Assembly: GCA_964457335.1 (NCBI GenBank)
Contig: CAYWGD010000011.1
Span: 37,455 to 101,454 of the forward strand
DNA: 64,000 nt
Direction: 5' to 3'
DNA from: CAJBVW01 sp964457335
Lineage (GTDB): Bacteria > Myxococcota_A > UBA796 > SXON01
The translations under genes were made by a program, and so were the position numbers. How positions within the stretch are numbered: position 1 is the first letter of the stretch; every line of letters starts with the position of its first letter. The notes under the pieces are model-generated. The model was not told the DNA's origin. It did no database searches and saw only the letters and a program-made list of their open reading frames with translations. Shown here in pieces: positions 7,278-15,059 of the stretch.

Positions 7278-9512
7278 CTACTCCGCGCAGGGGTCCGTGG
7301 CGTCGTCGGGGTTGCCGCACAGGCGGATCACGGTGTCGTCGAGGTCGTTGTCGCCATTGAAGAGCTCGTAGGTCTCGTCCTCGGTGGCGGTGCCGATGCC
7401 CCAGCGGCCCTCGCCGAGCGCGTCCATGCCCGCCGACAGGTCGGTCTCGGAGCCGACCGAGCTGCGCCCGCAGCTCCAGCCGGCCATGCCGTCGTTGATG
7501 CCGACGGCGCCGTAGTCGAGGAGGATGCGGCCGTCGTCGAAGAGCACGATCGAGAAGGTGCTGACCGTGGAGCCCGCGGACTCGGGCACGTCGACCCAGT
7601 GGAAGCCGACCGCGTCGGCGTACTCGGTCCACTCCATCGTGCTCGACGAGGAGGAGCGCAGGTCGTCCCAGAGCCCGGCCACCATCGTGTCGCCGCTGAG
7701 CTCGGCGCTCGTCTCGGTGGCGTCGGTGTCGTTGCTGCCGAAGGTCACGCGGCCGTTCGACTGCATGTACATCGACGTGTAGTCGGTGCCGCAGAAGGGG
7801 AAGGAGATCGAGGAGAGGCTGACCGAGCTGCCGGCGTCGTTGCCGGAGGGGCCGGTGCGGCGCGTGTCGCGGTCCGTGCCGTCGGTGGCGCCGTCGCAGT
7901 CGTTGTCGACGCCGTCGGACGTCGACTCGTAGGCGTAGGGGTGCACCCCCACGTCGGCGTCGTCGCAGTCGGTGTTGTCGAGGCGGTAGCCGACGGGGGC
8001 GTCGCAGGCGGTGGTGGCCGCCGCGGCGTCGTCGCCGAAGCCGTCGCCGTCGTCGTCGGGGTAGTAGTCGGTGCCGCCGACGGTGGTGTCGTCCACGTCG
8101 CCATTGCAGTCGTCGTCGAGATCGTTGCAGGTCTCGGAGCCCGCGGGGCTGACGCTCGCGAGCGTGTCGTCGCAGTCGTCGTCGTTGGTCGTGTAGCCGG
8201 TGGGCAGGTCGCAGGCGTCGAGCGTGGCGGTGGCGCTGCCGTAGCCGTCGCCGTCGGCGTCCTGGTACCAGGTGGTCTCGCCGGTCGAGCCGGGCTCGTC
8301 CACGCTGCCGTCGCAGTCGTCGTCGTCGCCGTCGCAGGTCTCGGTGGCGCCGGGGAACGCCACGGCATCGGCGTCGTCGCAGTCGGTGGAGTCGGCCGCG
8401 AAGCCCGCGGGCAGGGTGCACGCGGTCACGGAGAAGGCGTCGCCGCCGTAGCCGTCGCCGTCGCGGTCGAGCCAGAAGGTGCCGGCGTCGGCCGAGTCGC
8501 TCTCGTTCACGGCGCCGTCGCAGTCGTGGTCGATCCCGTCGCAGGCCTCGGCGGCGCCGGGGAAGGTCGTCGCGAGCGTGTCGTCGCAGTCGGTGCCGCT
8601 CGTGACATAGCCGGCGGGCGCGTCGCAGGAGAGCGCCGTGCTCGTCGCGTCGCCGAAGCCGTCGGCGTCGGTGTCGGCGTACCAGGTGGATGCGTCGGTG
8701 GCGTCCTCGTCCGCGGTGCCGTCGCAGTCGTCGTCCTCGCCGTCGCAGCGCTCCGAGGCGCCGGGGAAGTCGGCGGCGTCGAGGTCGTCGCAGTCGTCGG
8801 CGCTCGCGACGAAGCCGGCGGGGGCGTCGCAGCCCTCCTCGACGAAGCGGGTTCCGCCGAAGCCGTCGGCGTCCGCATCGCCGTAGTAGGTGCCGGTGAC
8901 GCCGTCGTCGGCCGCGCCGTCGCAGTCGTTGTCGACGCCGTCGCAGGTCTCGGACGCGCCCGGGAACGCGGTGGCGTCGTCGTCGTCGCAGTCCTCGCAG
9001 GCCGCGGTCCCGTCGCCGTCCTCGTCGGCGTAGGCGGTCTCGCCGTCGCAGTCGTAGTCGACGGGGTCGGCGCAGTCGGGCTCCGGCGCCCCGGGGAACA
9101 CGGCGGCGTCGGTGTCGTCGCAGTCGTCGCCGTTGCCGATGTAGATGTCGTCGTGCGCGCAGGCGGTCAGCGCCGTCGCGGGGTCGCCGTAGCCGTCCCC
9201 GTCGCCGTCGAGCCAGCCCGTCCACGTCACGCCCTCGTCCACCTCGCCGTCGCAGTCGTCGTCGACCTCGTTGCAGGTCTCCTCCGCGCCCGGGTGGCGC
9301 GTGGGGTCGGCGTCGTCGCAGTCGATGGAGGGGAGCGCGCCGTCGCCGTCGCCGTCCTGGCTGGTGTCGGTGTCGGTGTCGGTGTCGGTGTCCGCGTCCG
9401 TGTCGGCGTCGGTGTCCGCGTCCGTGTCGGCGTCCGCCTCGCCGGTGTCGACGGGCTTGTCGGCGGGCGCGCCGGAGCAGGCGGCGAGGGCGAGGAGGAG
9501 GAAGAGGCGCAT
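7278..9512 (-). CDS. MopE-repeat metal-binding lipoprotein with nidogen-like C-terminus
   Basis: 744 residues. MRLFLLLALAACSGAP is a lipoprotein signal. Residues of about 20-45 are an acidic stalk of alternating Asp with Ala/Thr. Then come eight repeats of the pattern DCDD...PGA.E.CDG.DNDCDG, the motif described in the copper-binding protein MopE and in many myxobacterial surface proteins; the Asp/Cys sets probably bind calcium or copper. The last 200 residues (SFPFCGTDYTSMYMQSNGR, FGSNDTD, VAGLWDDL, GHxxVDVPE-like and FSIVLFDDGRI) resemble a nidogen (NIDO) extracellular domain. It is probably a large surface adhesin or scaffold. The ATG at 9512 is chosen for the signal; a TACGCT hexamer lies at 9535-9540 on the same strand. 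Confidence 0.85.
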   Translation of the reverse strand: MRLFLLLALAACSGAPADKPVDTGEADADTDADTDADTDADTDTDTDTDTSQDGDGDGALPSIDCDDADPTRHPGAEETCNEVDDDCDGEVDEGVTWTGWLDGDGDGYGDPATALTACAHDDIYIGNGDDCDDTDAAVFPGAPEPDCADPVDYDCDGETAYADEDGDGTAACEDCDDDDATAFPGASETCDGVDNDCDGAADDGVTGTYYGDADADGFGGTRFVEEGCDAPAGFVASADDCDDLDAADFPGASERCDGEDDDCDGTADEDATDASTWYADTDADGFGDATSTALSCDAPAGYVTSGTDCDDTLATTFPGAAEACDGIDHDCDGAVNESDSADAGTFWLDRDGDGYGGDAFSVTACTLPAGFAADSTDCDDADAVAFPGATETCDGDDDDCDGSVDEPGSTGETTWYQDADGDGYGSATATLDACDLPTGYTTNDDDCDDTLASVSPAGSETCNDLDDDCNGDVDDTTVGGTDYYPDDDGDGFGDDAAAATTACDAPVGYRLDNTDCDDADVGVHPYAYESTSDGVDNDCDGATDGTDRDTRRTGPSGNDAGSSVSLSSISFPFCGTDYTSMYMQSNGRVTFGSNDTDATETSAELSGDTMVAGLWDDLRSSSSSTMEWTEYADAVGFHWVDVPESAGSTVSTFSIVLFDDGRILLDYGAVGINDGMAGWSCGRSSVGSETDLSAGMDALGEGRWGIGTATEDETYELFNGDNDLDDTVIRLCGNPDDATDPCAE
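9363..9442 (-). repeat. In-frame hexameric Asp-Thr/Asp-Ala tract
   Basis: About 80 bases of GTGTCG/GTCCGC-type hexamers that encode the alternating acidic stalk of the MopE-repeat protein. The period is six bases, and the tract stays in frame. Confidence 0.8.
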
Positions 9513-9664
9513 GGCGGGGCTCTCGGGACGCGGAAGCGTACCCTGACGCGCGGCCGGCCGCGCTGCGCGGGGACTTGCACCCGGAGGAGGCGGCGGCTCC
9601 CTCGGGAAGCTCGTCGGCACGCGGGCGCCTTGACAGCGCCGCTCCGGCGGCGGAAAGGAGGGGA

Positions 9665-10063
9665 ATGAGCACCGTCTTCGACCTCCGTCGCTTCCCCGTC
9701 CACCTCGGTCTCGGCGCCCGGGCCGACGTCCAGGAGGTCTTCACCGGCTCCATGGACTGGTATGGGCGCTACGGCGAGCGCAACGCCGCCGACGGCGTCG
9801 AGGGGCGGCTCGTGAGCCTCCACACGTTCGACCGGCCGTGGGACAGCTGGGAGAAACACCCGCACGGCGCGGAGCTGGTCGTGTGCGTGGCGGGGACGAT
9901 GACGCTGCACCAGGAGCGCGACGGGCGCGTGCACACCGCGGTCCTGCGGCCCGGCGAGGCGGTGATCAACCCGCCCGGAGTGTGGCACACGGCCGACGTG
10001 GAGGGCGAGGCCACCGCGCTGTTCATCACGGCGGGCGAGGGGACCGAGCACCGCGCGCGGTAG
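9665..10063 (+). CDS. Cupin-domain protein
   Basis: 132 residues. The beta-barrel signatures of a cupin are visible: KHPHGAELVVCVAGTMTLH (His and Glu ligands of motif 1, followed by Gly) and GEAVINPPGVWHTADV (motif 2 with its His). Small single-domain cupins bind a metal and act as isomerases, dioxygenases or sensory proteins; this one cannot be placed further. The start ATG at 9665 has a strong GGAAAGGAGGGG ribosome-binding sequence just before it, so the longer frame upstream is rejected. TTGACA at 9630-9635 could be a -35 box. Confidence 0.75.
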   Translation: MSTVFDLRRFPVHLGLGARADVQEVFTGSMDWYGRYGERNAADGVEGRLVSLHTFDRPWDSWEKHPHGAELVVCVAGTMTLHQERDGRVHTAVLRPGEAVINPPGVWHTADVEGEATALFITAGEGTEHRAR

Positions 10064-10132
10064 GGCACCCGAACCGCCGACGCGCCCCGGAGGCACCGTG
10101 GCTGACGCAACGCGGAGCGGTTGCCCCGAAGA

Positions 10133-10774
10133 TCAACGCGGGAGGGCCGCGACCGGCGCGTCCTCCGGCACGCCCAGCCGCCGCGCGAGGTACCCGGTCA
10201 GGAGCACCTTCGCCTCCGCGATGACGCGCGCGCGGAAGGCCTCGTCGCGGCTCACGGAGAGCGACTGCAGCGTGCCGAGGACGGCGTGCGTCACCTCGGT
10301 GACGACGGCGAGCTCCTCGGGCGGGAGGCCGGGCGCGATGCGGGCCTGGCTCGCCTGCATCAGCGCGACCATCGCGGCCGTGTGCGCGGCGGCGCCCTCG
10401 CGGAGGGCGGGGTGGCCCTGCTGCTCGACGATCGTGCGGAAGCCGGGGTTCGCGACGAGGAAGTGGTTGAACGTGTCGATCCCGTTCGCGAGCAGCCCCG
10501 CGAGGGTGCGGCCGCCCGGGTCGGGCGTCACGTCGCGGGCGATGGCGCGGATCCGCTCGCCGTAGCGCGCGGCGAGCGCGACGAGCAGCGCCTCCTTGTC
10601 GGGGAAGAAGCGGTACAACGAGCCGATGGAGGTGCCCGCGCGGGCGGCCACGTGGTTCGTGGTGGCGGCGGCGTAGCCCCTCTCCAGGAAGACGGCGTCG
10701 GCGGCGTCGAGGATGGCGTCGACGCGGGCGCGGCTCCGGGCCTGGACGGGCGCGCGGCGGATGGGACGGGACAT
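10133..10774 (-). CDS. TetR-family transcriptional regulator
   Basis: 213 residues. The N-terminus ARVDAILDAADAVFLERGY, then TTNHVAARAGTSIGSLYRFF is a textbook TetR DNA-binding domain. The C-terminal half is the variable ligand-binding domain, with LAGLLANGIDTFNHFLVANP and VTEVTHAVLGTLQSL helices. A palindrome at 10786-10807 sits only 12 bases before the start codon, so the protein probably represses itself. Near-identical palindromes precede the P450 gene at 12287, which makes that gene a likely target and a small hydrophobic P450 substrate a likely inducer (inference). It has GGAG four bases before the ATG. Confidence 0.88.
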   Translation of the reverse strand: MSRPIRRAPVQARSRARVDAILDAADAVFLERGYAAATTNHVAARAGTSIGSLYRFFPDKEALLVALAARYGERIRAIARDVTPDPGGRTLAGLLANGIDTFNHFLVANPGFRTIVEQQGHPALREGAAAHTAAMVALMQASQARIAPGLPPEELAVVTEVTHAVLGTLQSLSVSRDEAFRARVIAEAKVLLTGYLARRLGVPEDAPVAALPR

Positions 10775-10785
10775 GCTCCGAGCAT

Positions 10786-10807
10786 GACACGAGCAGTTGC
10801 TCGCGTC
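10786..10807. promoter_or_regulatory. TetR-type operator palindrome O1
   Basis: 22 bases, GACACGAGCAG then TTGCTCGCGTC. Eighteen of 22 positions are symmetric about the centre between 10796 and 10797. It lies just upstream of tetR and shares its core, CGAGCA/TGCTCG, with the palindromes at 12204 and 12243. Confidence 0.65.
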
Positions 10808-11126
10808 CCGCGTGGGTTGCCGCGCCACGCGCGCCGCGACAGCGTGCGCGGCGCCTCCGCCAGACCCTCGCAAAGCTCGACCACGACGGCATCCTCGAAC
10901 GGCGAGCGCGTCCCTGACACTCTCCTGACGTTCGGCGGGAAGGCAGGTAGGCGGCCGTCCCCTCAGCCCGGTCCGGCCAGCGCCTTGAGACGACACGGAA
11001 TCGCTCGAGCTTGGCAGGGGTCGCTCGGAACGTGATTCATCCGCCTCTACGACAGCGTGCCTATCTGGCTCGTGGTCGTATGAGTGCAGAAATGCATCAC
11101 GACAACCCCCGGCACCGGAGATCCCG
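10808..11126. other. 319-base stretch without a gene
   Basis: This is the intergenic region between the tetR operator and the phosphoesterase. The last 110 bases are less GC-rich than the surroundings. A weak -35/-10-like pair, TTGGCA at 11011 and ATTCAT at 11035 (18-base spacer), could drive the phosphoesterase, but the -10 match is poor. GGAGAT before 11127 is its ribosome-binding site. No frame with coding character was seen. Confidence 0.4.
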
Positions 11127-12164
11127 ATGACGCGCTCCCTCCTTCCTCTCGCCCTGGCCCTCTTCGGCCTCGGCGCCTGTGCCTCCGACGCGGGCGTCTC
11201 CAAGACGCCTTCCGATCCCGCGACCGACCCCGGCGCGGGCGACGGCTCGGGCGACGCCGACGCCGACACCGACGCGGACACCGACGCCGACTCCGACGCC
11301 GACACGGACGCCGACACGGACGCCGACACCGACGCCGACACCGACACCGGACCGGGTGAAGACACCGGCGACTCGGGCGAGCCCGAGCGGACCGCCGTGC
11401 GCTTCATCGCCCTCGGCGACGGTGGCAAGGGCACCACGGCCCAGTACGACGTGGCGGCCGCGATGGAGGCCGTCTGCGCCAGCAAGGGCTGCGACTTCGC
11501 GATCTACTCGGGCGACAACATCTACGACGACGGCGTCAGCAGCGTCGACGACTCGCAGTTCGAGGACAAGTTCGAGGCCCCGTACCAGAACCTGCACTTC
11601 AAGTTCTACATGGCGCTCGGCAACCACGACTGGCGCGGCGACGTGCAGGCCCAGGTCGAGTACACGGCGCGGTCCGAGCGCTGGACGATGCCGAGCCAGT
11701 ACTACGACTTCACCCAGGGCGATGTGCACTTCTTCGCGATCGACTCCCAGGCCATCCGCGACGGCGACGGCGGCCCGCAGGAGGCGTGGCTGGCCGAGGG
11801 GCTGGCGGGCTCGACGAGCGGCTGGAAGATCGCCTTCGGCCACCATCCCTACATCTCCAACGGCGATCACGGGGACACGGGGGGCTCGTTCGGCGAGTTC
11901 GTCGACGCGAACCTCTGCGGCAAGGTCGACATCTACTTCGCCGGTCACGACCACGACCTGCAGTGGCTCCAGCCGCAGTGCGGCACCGAGTTCATCATCT
12001 CGGGCGCGGCGGCGATGACGCGCGACATCGTCGGTGGCAACCCGACCAACTTCGAGCGCGCCGAGCTCGGGTTCATGTGGGTGGAGATCGAGGGGAACAA
12101 GATGACCGGCATCTTCTACGACACCGACGGGAACGAGATGTACCAGGGCACCGTCACGAAGTAG
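11127..12164 (+). CDS. Acidic-stalk lipoprotein metallophosphoesterase (purple acid phosphatase-like)
   Basis: 345 residues. MTRSLLPLALALFGLGACAS is a lipoprotein signal. Residues of about 43-75 are a stalk of alternating Asp with Ala/Thr/Ser. The catalytic domain has the five metallophosphoesterase motifs in order: ALGDGGKG, GDNIYDDG, GNHDW, FGHHPY and GHDHDLQW, in the arrangement of small tartrate-resistant (type 5) acid phosphatases with a dinuclear metal centre. It should hydrolyse phosphate monoesters outside the cytoplasm. A paralogue with the same plan is at the right edge (62560-64000). It lies between tetR and the P450 but has its own ribosome-binding site and a strong terminator hairpin. 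Confidence 0.85.
   Translation: MTRSLLPLALALFGLGACASDAGVSKTPSDPATDPGAGDGSGDADADTDADTDADSDADTDADTDADTDADTDTGPGEDTGDSGEPERTAVRFIALGDGGKGTTAQYDVAAAMEAVCASKGCDFAIYSGDNIYDDGVSSVDDSQFEDKFEAPYQNLHFKFYMALGNHDWRGDVQAQVEYTARSERWTMPSQYYDFTQGDVHFFAIDSQAIRDGDGGPQEAWLAEGLAGSTSGWKIAFGHHPYISNGDHGDTGGSFGEFVDANLCGKVDIYFAGHDHDLQWLQPQCGTEFIISGAAAMTRDIVGGNPTNFERAELGFMWVEIEGNKMTGIFYDTDGNEMYQGTVTK
11253..11349 (+). repeat. In-frame GAC-NCC hexameric tract
   Basis: About 97 bases of GACGCC/GACACC hexamers encoding the acidic stalk of the phosphoesterase. The same type of tract occurs at 9363-9442 and 63400-64000 in unrelated or paralogous genes. Confidence 0.8.
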
Positions 12165-12169
12165 GCCGC

Positions 12170-12194
12170 GAGGGCCCCGCCCGGCGGGGCCCTC
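12170..12194 (+). terminator. Hairpin terminator after the phosphoesterase
   Basis: GAGGGCCCCGC, three-base loop CCG, GCGGGGCCCTC: a perfect 11-base-pair stem six bases after the stop codon. There is no T-run, so it may act as a Rho-assisted or stem-only stop. Confidence 0.6.
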
Positions 12195-12203
12195 CGACAC
12201 GCC

Positions 12204-12229
12204 GAGACGCGAGCGCTTGCTCGTGTCTC
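12204..12229. promoter_or_regulatory. TetR-type operator palindrome O2
   Basis: 26 bases, GAGACGCGAGCGC then TTGCTCGTGTCTC, nearly perfectly symmetric. Its inner 22 bases (12206-12227) match O1 at most positions. The centre is 48 bases from the centre of O3. Confidence 0.65.
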
Positions 12230-12242
12230 ACTGCCCGGATTA

Positions 12243-12286
12243 GGGGGCTCCCGAACGCGAGCAGTTGCTCTCGTTCGGGAGCCCCC
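12243..12286. promoter_or_regulatory. 44-base palindrome O3 abutting the P450 start codon
   Basis: Arms GGGGGCTCCCGAAC (12243-12256) and GTTCGGGAGCCCCC (12273-12286) are perfect complements. The centre, GCGAGCAGTTGCTCTC, repeats the core of O1. The GTG start of the P450 is the very next base, and the GGGAG ribosome-binding sequence is inside the right arm. The element could therefore act both as a repressor site and, if transcribed, as an RNA hairpin hiding the ribosome-binding site. Confidence 0.6.
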
Positions 12287-13681
12287 GTGTCCGATCCCGC
12301 TCCGTCCGCGTCCAACGGCGCCGCCCCGCTCCAGCCGCGCGGCGCGCGCCCCCCCGGGCCGACGGGGCACCCGATCTACGGCTGCTTGTGGGAGTTCCAC
12401 GAGGATCCCGTGGGCTTCCAGGTGCGCACGGCCCGCGCGTACGGCGACCTCGCGCGCTTCCGCTTCATGCACTTGCCGGTGTTTTTGGCGACGAACCCCG
12501 ACGACGTGCGCACGATCCTCGTCGACCCCGACGACGCCTTCATCAAGGGCGTGCCGTTGGAGGGCTTCCGCCCGCTGGTGGGGACCGGGCTCCTGCTCAA
12601 CGAAGGCACCTCGCACCGGCGCCAGCGCCGCATGATGCAGCCCGCCTTCCACCGGCAGCGCGTGCTCGGCTACGCGGAGGTGATGGTCGAGGAGGCCCGC
12701 GCCCTGGCCGCCCGCTGGGCCGCGCTCGGCCCCGGCGCGCGCGTCGACATGGACGTGGAGATGAACCGCCTCACGCTCACCGTCGCGGCGCGGACGCTCT
12801 TCGGGGCGGGCGTCACGGACGACGAGGCCCGCGACGTGGCCGAGGCGATGGCCGCGTTCACGTCGTGGTACCACCAGACCACGCACCCGCTGGGGCCGCT
12901 CCTGCAGCTCCTCCCCACGGCCGCCACGCGCGACTTCCGGGCCGGCAGGCGGAAGCTCGGGGCCGTCGTCGATCGGATGATCCGCGCGCGCCGGGAGGGG
13001 GGCGACACGGGCGACATCCTCTCCATGCTCGTGTTCGCGCGCGACGCGGAGGGCGACGGCGCCGCGATGGCGGACGAGCACATCCACGACGAGGCGATCA
13101 CGCTGCTCGTCGCCGGGCACGAGACCACCGGCGCGACGCTCGCGTGGGCCTGGTCGCTGCTCGACGCGAACCCCGACGTGGCCGCGAAGCTCCACGCCGA
13201 GATCGCCGCCGCCGTCGGGGATCGCGACCCGACGGTCGAGGACCTCCCGAAGCTGAAGTACGCGGAGATGGTGTTCGCCGAGACGCTGCGGCTCTACCCG
13301 TCGGCGACCGCGCTCGCGCGGCAGGCGGTGAAGCCCGTCGTGCTCGGCGGCTACACGGTCCCCACGGGCGCCGTCGTCATGGCGGGCGCGTGGACGCTGC
13401 ACCGCGACCCGCGCTTCTGGGACGAGCCGGAGGCCTTCCGCCCCGAGCGCTGGGCGCCGGACGTGAAGGCGGCGCGCCCCAGGTTCGCGTACTTCCCCTT
13501 CGGCGGCGGCGCCCGCGTGTGTATCGGCGAGGCCTTCGCCTGGATGGAGGGCACGCTGATCCTGGCGACACTCGCGCGTCGCTTCGCGGCGCGGGTCGCG
13601 CCGGGGCACGCGGTGGTGCCCGAGGCGCTGTTCACCGTGCGCCCGCGGGGCGGGCTCCCCATGCTCCTCGCTCCGCGATAG
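12287..13681 (+). CDS. Cytochrome P450
   Basis: 464 residues from GTG at 12287. The oxygen-binding I-helix motif AGHETTGA is at about 276-283, the ExxR pair is E332/R335 (ETLRLYPSA), and the haem loop FGGGARVCIG places the thiolate ligand at Cys412. PERW (about 388) is the usual meander motif. No membrane anchor is present, so it is a soluble bacterial monooxygenase needing a separate ferredoxin/reductase. The sequence style (PPGPTGHPIYGCL, QPAFHRQR) is close to the CYP110/CYP102-like fatty-acid or terpene hydroxylase group, but the substrate is not known. It is probably co-transcribed with the second P450, 24 bases downstream. Confidence 0.92.
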   Translation: MSDPAPSASNGAAPLQPRGARPPGPTGHPIYGCLWEFHEDPVGFQVRTARAYGDLARFRFMHLPVFLATNPDDVRTILVDPDDAFIKGVPLEGFRPLVGTGLLLNEGTSHRRQRRMMQPAFHRQRVLGYAEVMVEEARALAARWAALGPGARVDMDVEMNRLTLTVAARTLFGAGVTDDEARDVAEAMAAFTSWYHQTTHPLGPLLQLLPTAATRDFRAGRRKLGAVVDRMIRARREGGDTGDILSMLVFARDAEGDGAAMADEHIHDEAITLLVAGHETTGATLAWAWSLLDANPDVAAKLHAEIAAAVGDRDPTVEDLPKLKYAEMVFAETLRLYPSATALARQAVKPVVLGGYTVPTGAVVMAGAWTLHRDPRFWDEPEAFRPERWAPDVKAARPRFAYFPFGGGARVCIGEAFAWMEGTLILATLARRFAARVAPGHAVVPEALFTVRPRGGLPMLLAPR

Positions 13682-13705
13682 GCGGCGATCCACCCGGAGC
13701 CCAGC

Positions 13706-15022
13706 GTGGCCCTCCCCCCCGGCCCGTCGACCCTCCCGCTCCTCCAGACGCGCGCGTGGTTGCGGGAGCCGTTCCCGTTCCTCGACCGGTGTCGCGCCGA
13801 GCACGGCCACACCTTCTCGCTCCGGCTCTTCGGCTACGCGCCGATGGTGATGACCGGGGATCCCGCGCTGGTCCACGCCGTCTTCACCGGCGACCCCGCG
13901 GTGCTGCTCGCGGGGAAGGGGAACGACGTGCTGGTGCCCTTCCTCGGCGAGCATTCGCTGCTCACGATGGACGGTCCGCGCCACGCCCGCGATCGGCGGC
14001 TCATGACCCCGCCCTTCCACGGCCAGCGCATGCGCGCCTACGGCGCCGCGATCCAGGCGGCGACCCGGAAGGCGGTCGCGGGCTGGGGCCCCGGCGAGCT
14101 GCCGACCCACGCCACGCTGCAGGCGGTCTCGCTCGAGGTGATCCTCCGCGCCGTGTTCGGCATCGAGGAGGAGGCCCGCCTCGCCGAGTCGGGCGCGGCG
14201 CTCGCCGAGCTCTTGGAGCGGACCACGCCCGCGCTCCTGTTCCTCGGCTTCCTCCGGAAGGACCTCGGGCCGTGGTCGCCCTGGGGGCGCTACCTCCGCC
14301 AGCGCGCCGAGGCCGAGCGCATCGTGGGCGGGGAGGTGCGCCGCCGCCGGGACACGCCCGGCGAGGACATCCTCTCGCTGCTGCTCGCCGCGCGCGACGA
14401 GGCCGGCGCCGCGCTCTCCGCGGAGGAGCTCTACGGCGAGCTCGTCACCCTGCTCATCGCCGGGCACGAGACCACCGCGAACGCGCTCGCGTGGGCGCTC
14501 GGCTGGCTCGGCTCCGAGCGCGCCGTCCACGATCGCCTCGTCGCCGAGATCGACGGCGCCGACGCCGACCCCGAGGCCCTCGCGAAGCTCCCGTACCTGG
14601 GCGCCTTCTGCAACGAGGTGCTCCGGCTCCACCCGGTGTTCCCGATCGTGCGCCGCGTGCTCGGCGCGCCCTGGAGCCTCGGGCCGTGGGAGCTGCCCGA
14701 AGGGGTGAGCGTCGCGCCGTGCATCCACCTCGTGCACACCCGCGAGGACCTCTACCCCGAGCCCAGGCGCTTCCGCCCGGAGCGCTTCCTGGAGCGCACC
14801 TACGGGGCGAGCGAGTTCATCCCCTTCGGGGGCGGCGCGCGGCGCTGCATCGGCGCGGCCTTCGCGCTCTACGAGATGAAGATCGCGCTCGCGACGATCC
14901 TGCGGACGGTGCGCCTCGGGGACATGCCCGCGCCCGTGCCCGAGCGCCGGAACCTCGCGATCGCGCCCGCCGGCGGCGCGCGGATCCGGATCCTGGAGCG
15001 CCGCACGGCGCGCGCGGCGTGA
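13706..15022 (+). CDS. Cytochrome P450, second of a tandem pair
   Basis: 438 residues from GTG at 13706 with GGAG seven bases before it. AGHETTANA (I-helix, G253-T257), EVLRLHPVFP (ExxR) and FGGGARRCIG with haem-ligating Cys381 are all present. It resembles the upstream P450 in overall plan but is clearly not a recent duplicate. N-terminal PPGPSTLPLLQT is the proline-rich hinge of soluble P450s. It is 24 bases after the first P450, so both probably belong to the unit controlled by the palindromes at 12204-12286. Confidence 0.92.
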   Translation: MALPPGPSTLPLLQTRAWLREPFPFLDRCRAEHGHTFSLRLFGYAPMVMTGDPALVHAVFTGDPAVLLAGKGNDVLVPFLGEHSLLTMDGPRHARDRRLMTPPFHGQRMRAYGAAIQAATRKAVAGWGPGELPTHATLQAVSLEVILRAVFGIEEEARLAESGAALAELLERTTPALLFLGFLRKDLGPWSPWGRYLRQRAEAERIVGGEVRRRRDTPGEDILSLLLAARDEAGAALSAEELYGELVTLLIAGHETTANALAWALGWLGSERAVHDRLVAEIDGADADPEALAKLPYLGAFCNEVLRLHPVFPIVRRVLGAPWSLGPWELPEGVSVAPCIHLVHTREDLYPEPRRFRPERFLERTYGASEFIPFGGGARRCIGAAFALYEMKIALATILRTVRLGDMPAPVPERRNLAIAPAGGARIRILERRTARAA

Positions 15023-15059
15023 GTTGCCGGACACCGGCGCTCGCGGACGGCGGGTAGGG

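Noticed and set aside
9363..9442. Periodic repeats that look like a CRISPR array or microsatellite (also 11253-11349 and 63400-64000)
   Set aside because: The period is six bases with no spacers, and the tracts stay in frame within exported proteins as acidic stalks.
7206..9668. Long plus-strand open frame opposite the MopE-repeat gene
   Set aside because: Its translation is Val/Ala/Gly-rich without domain signals; it is the shadow of GAC/GTC codons on the other strand.
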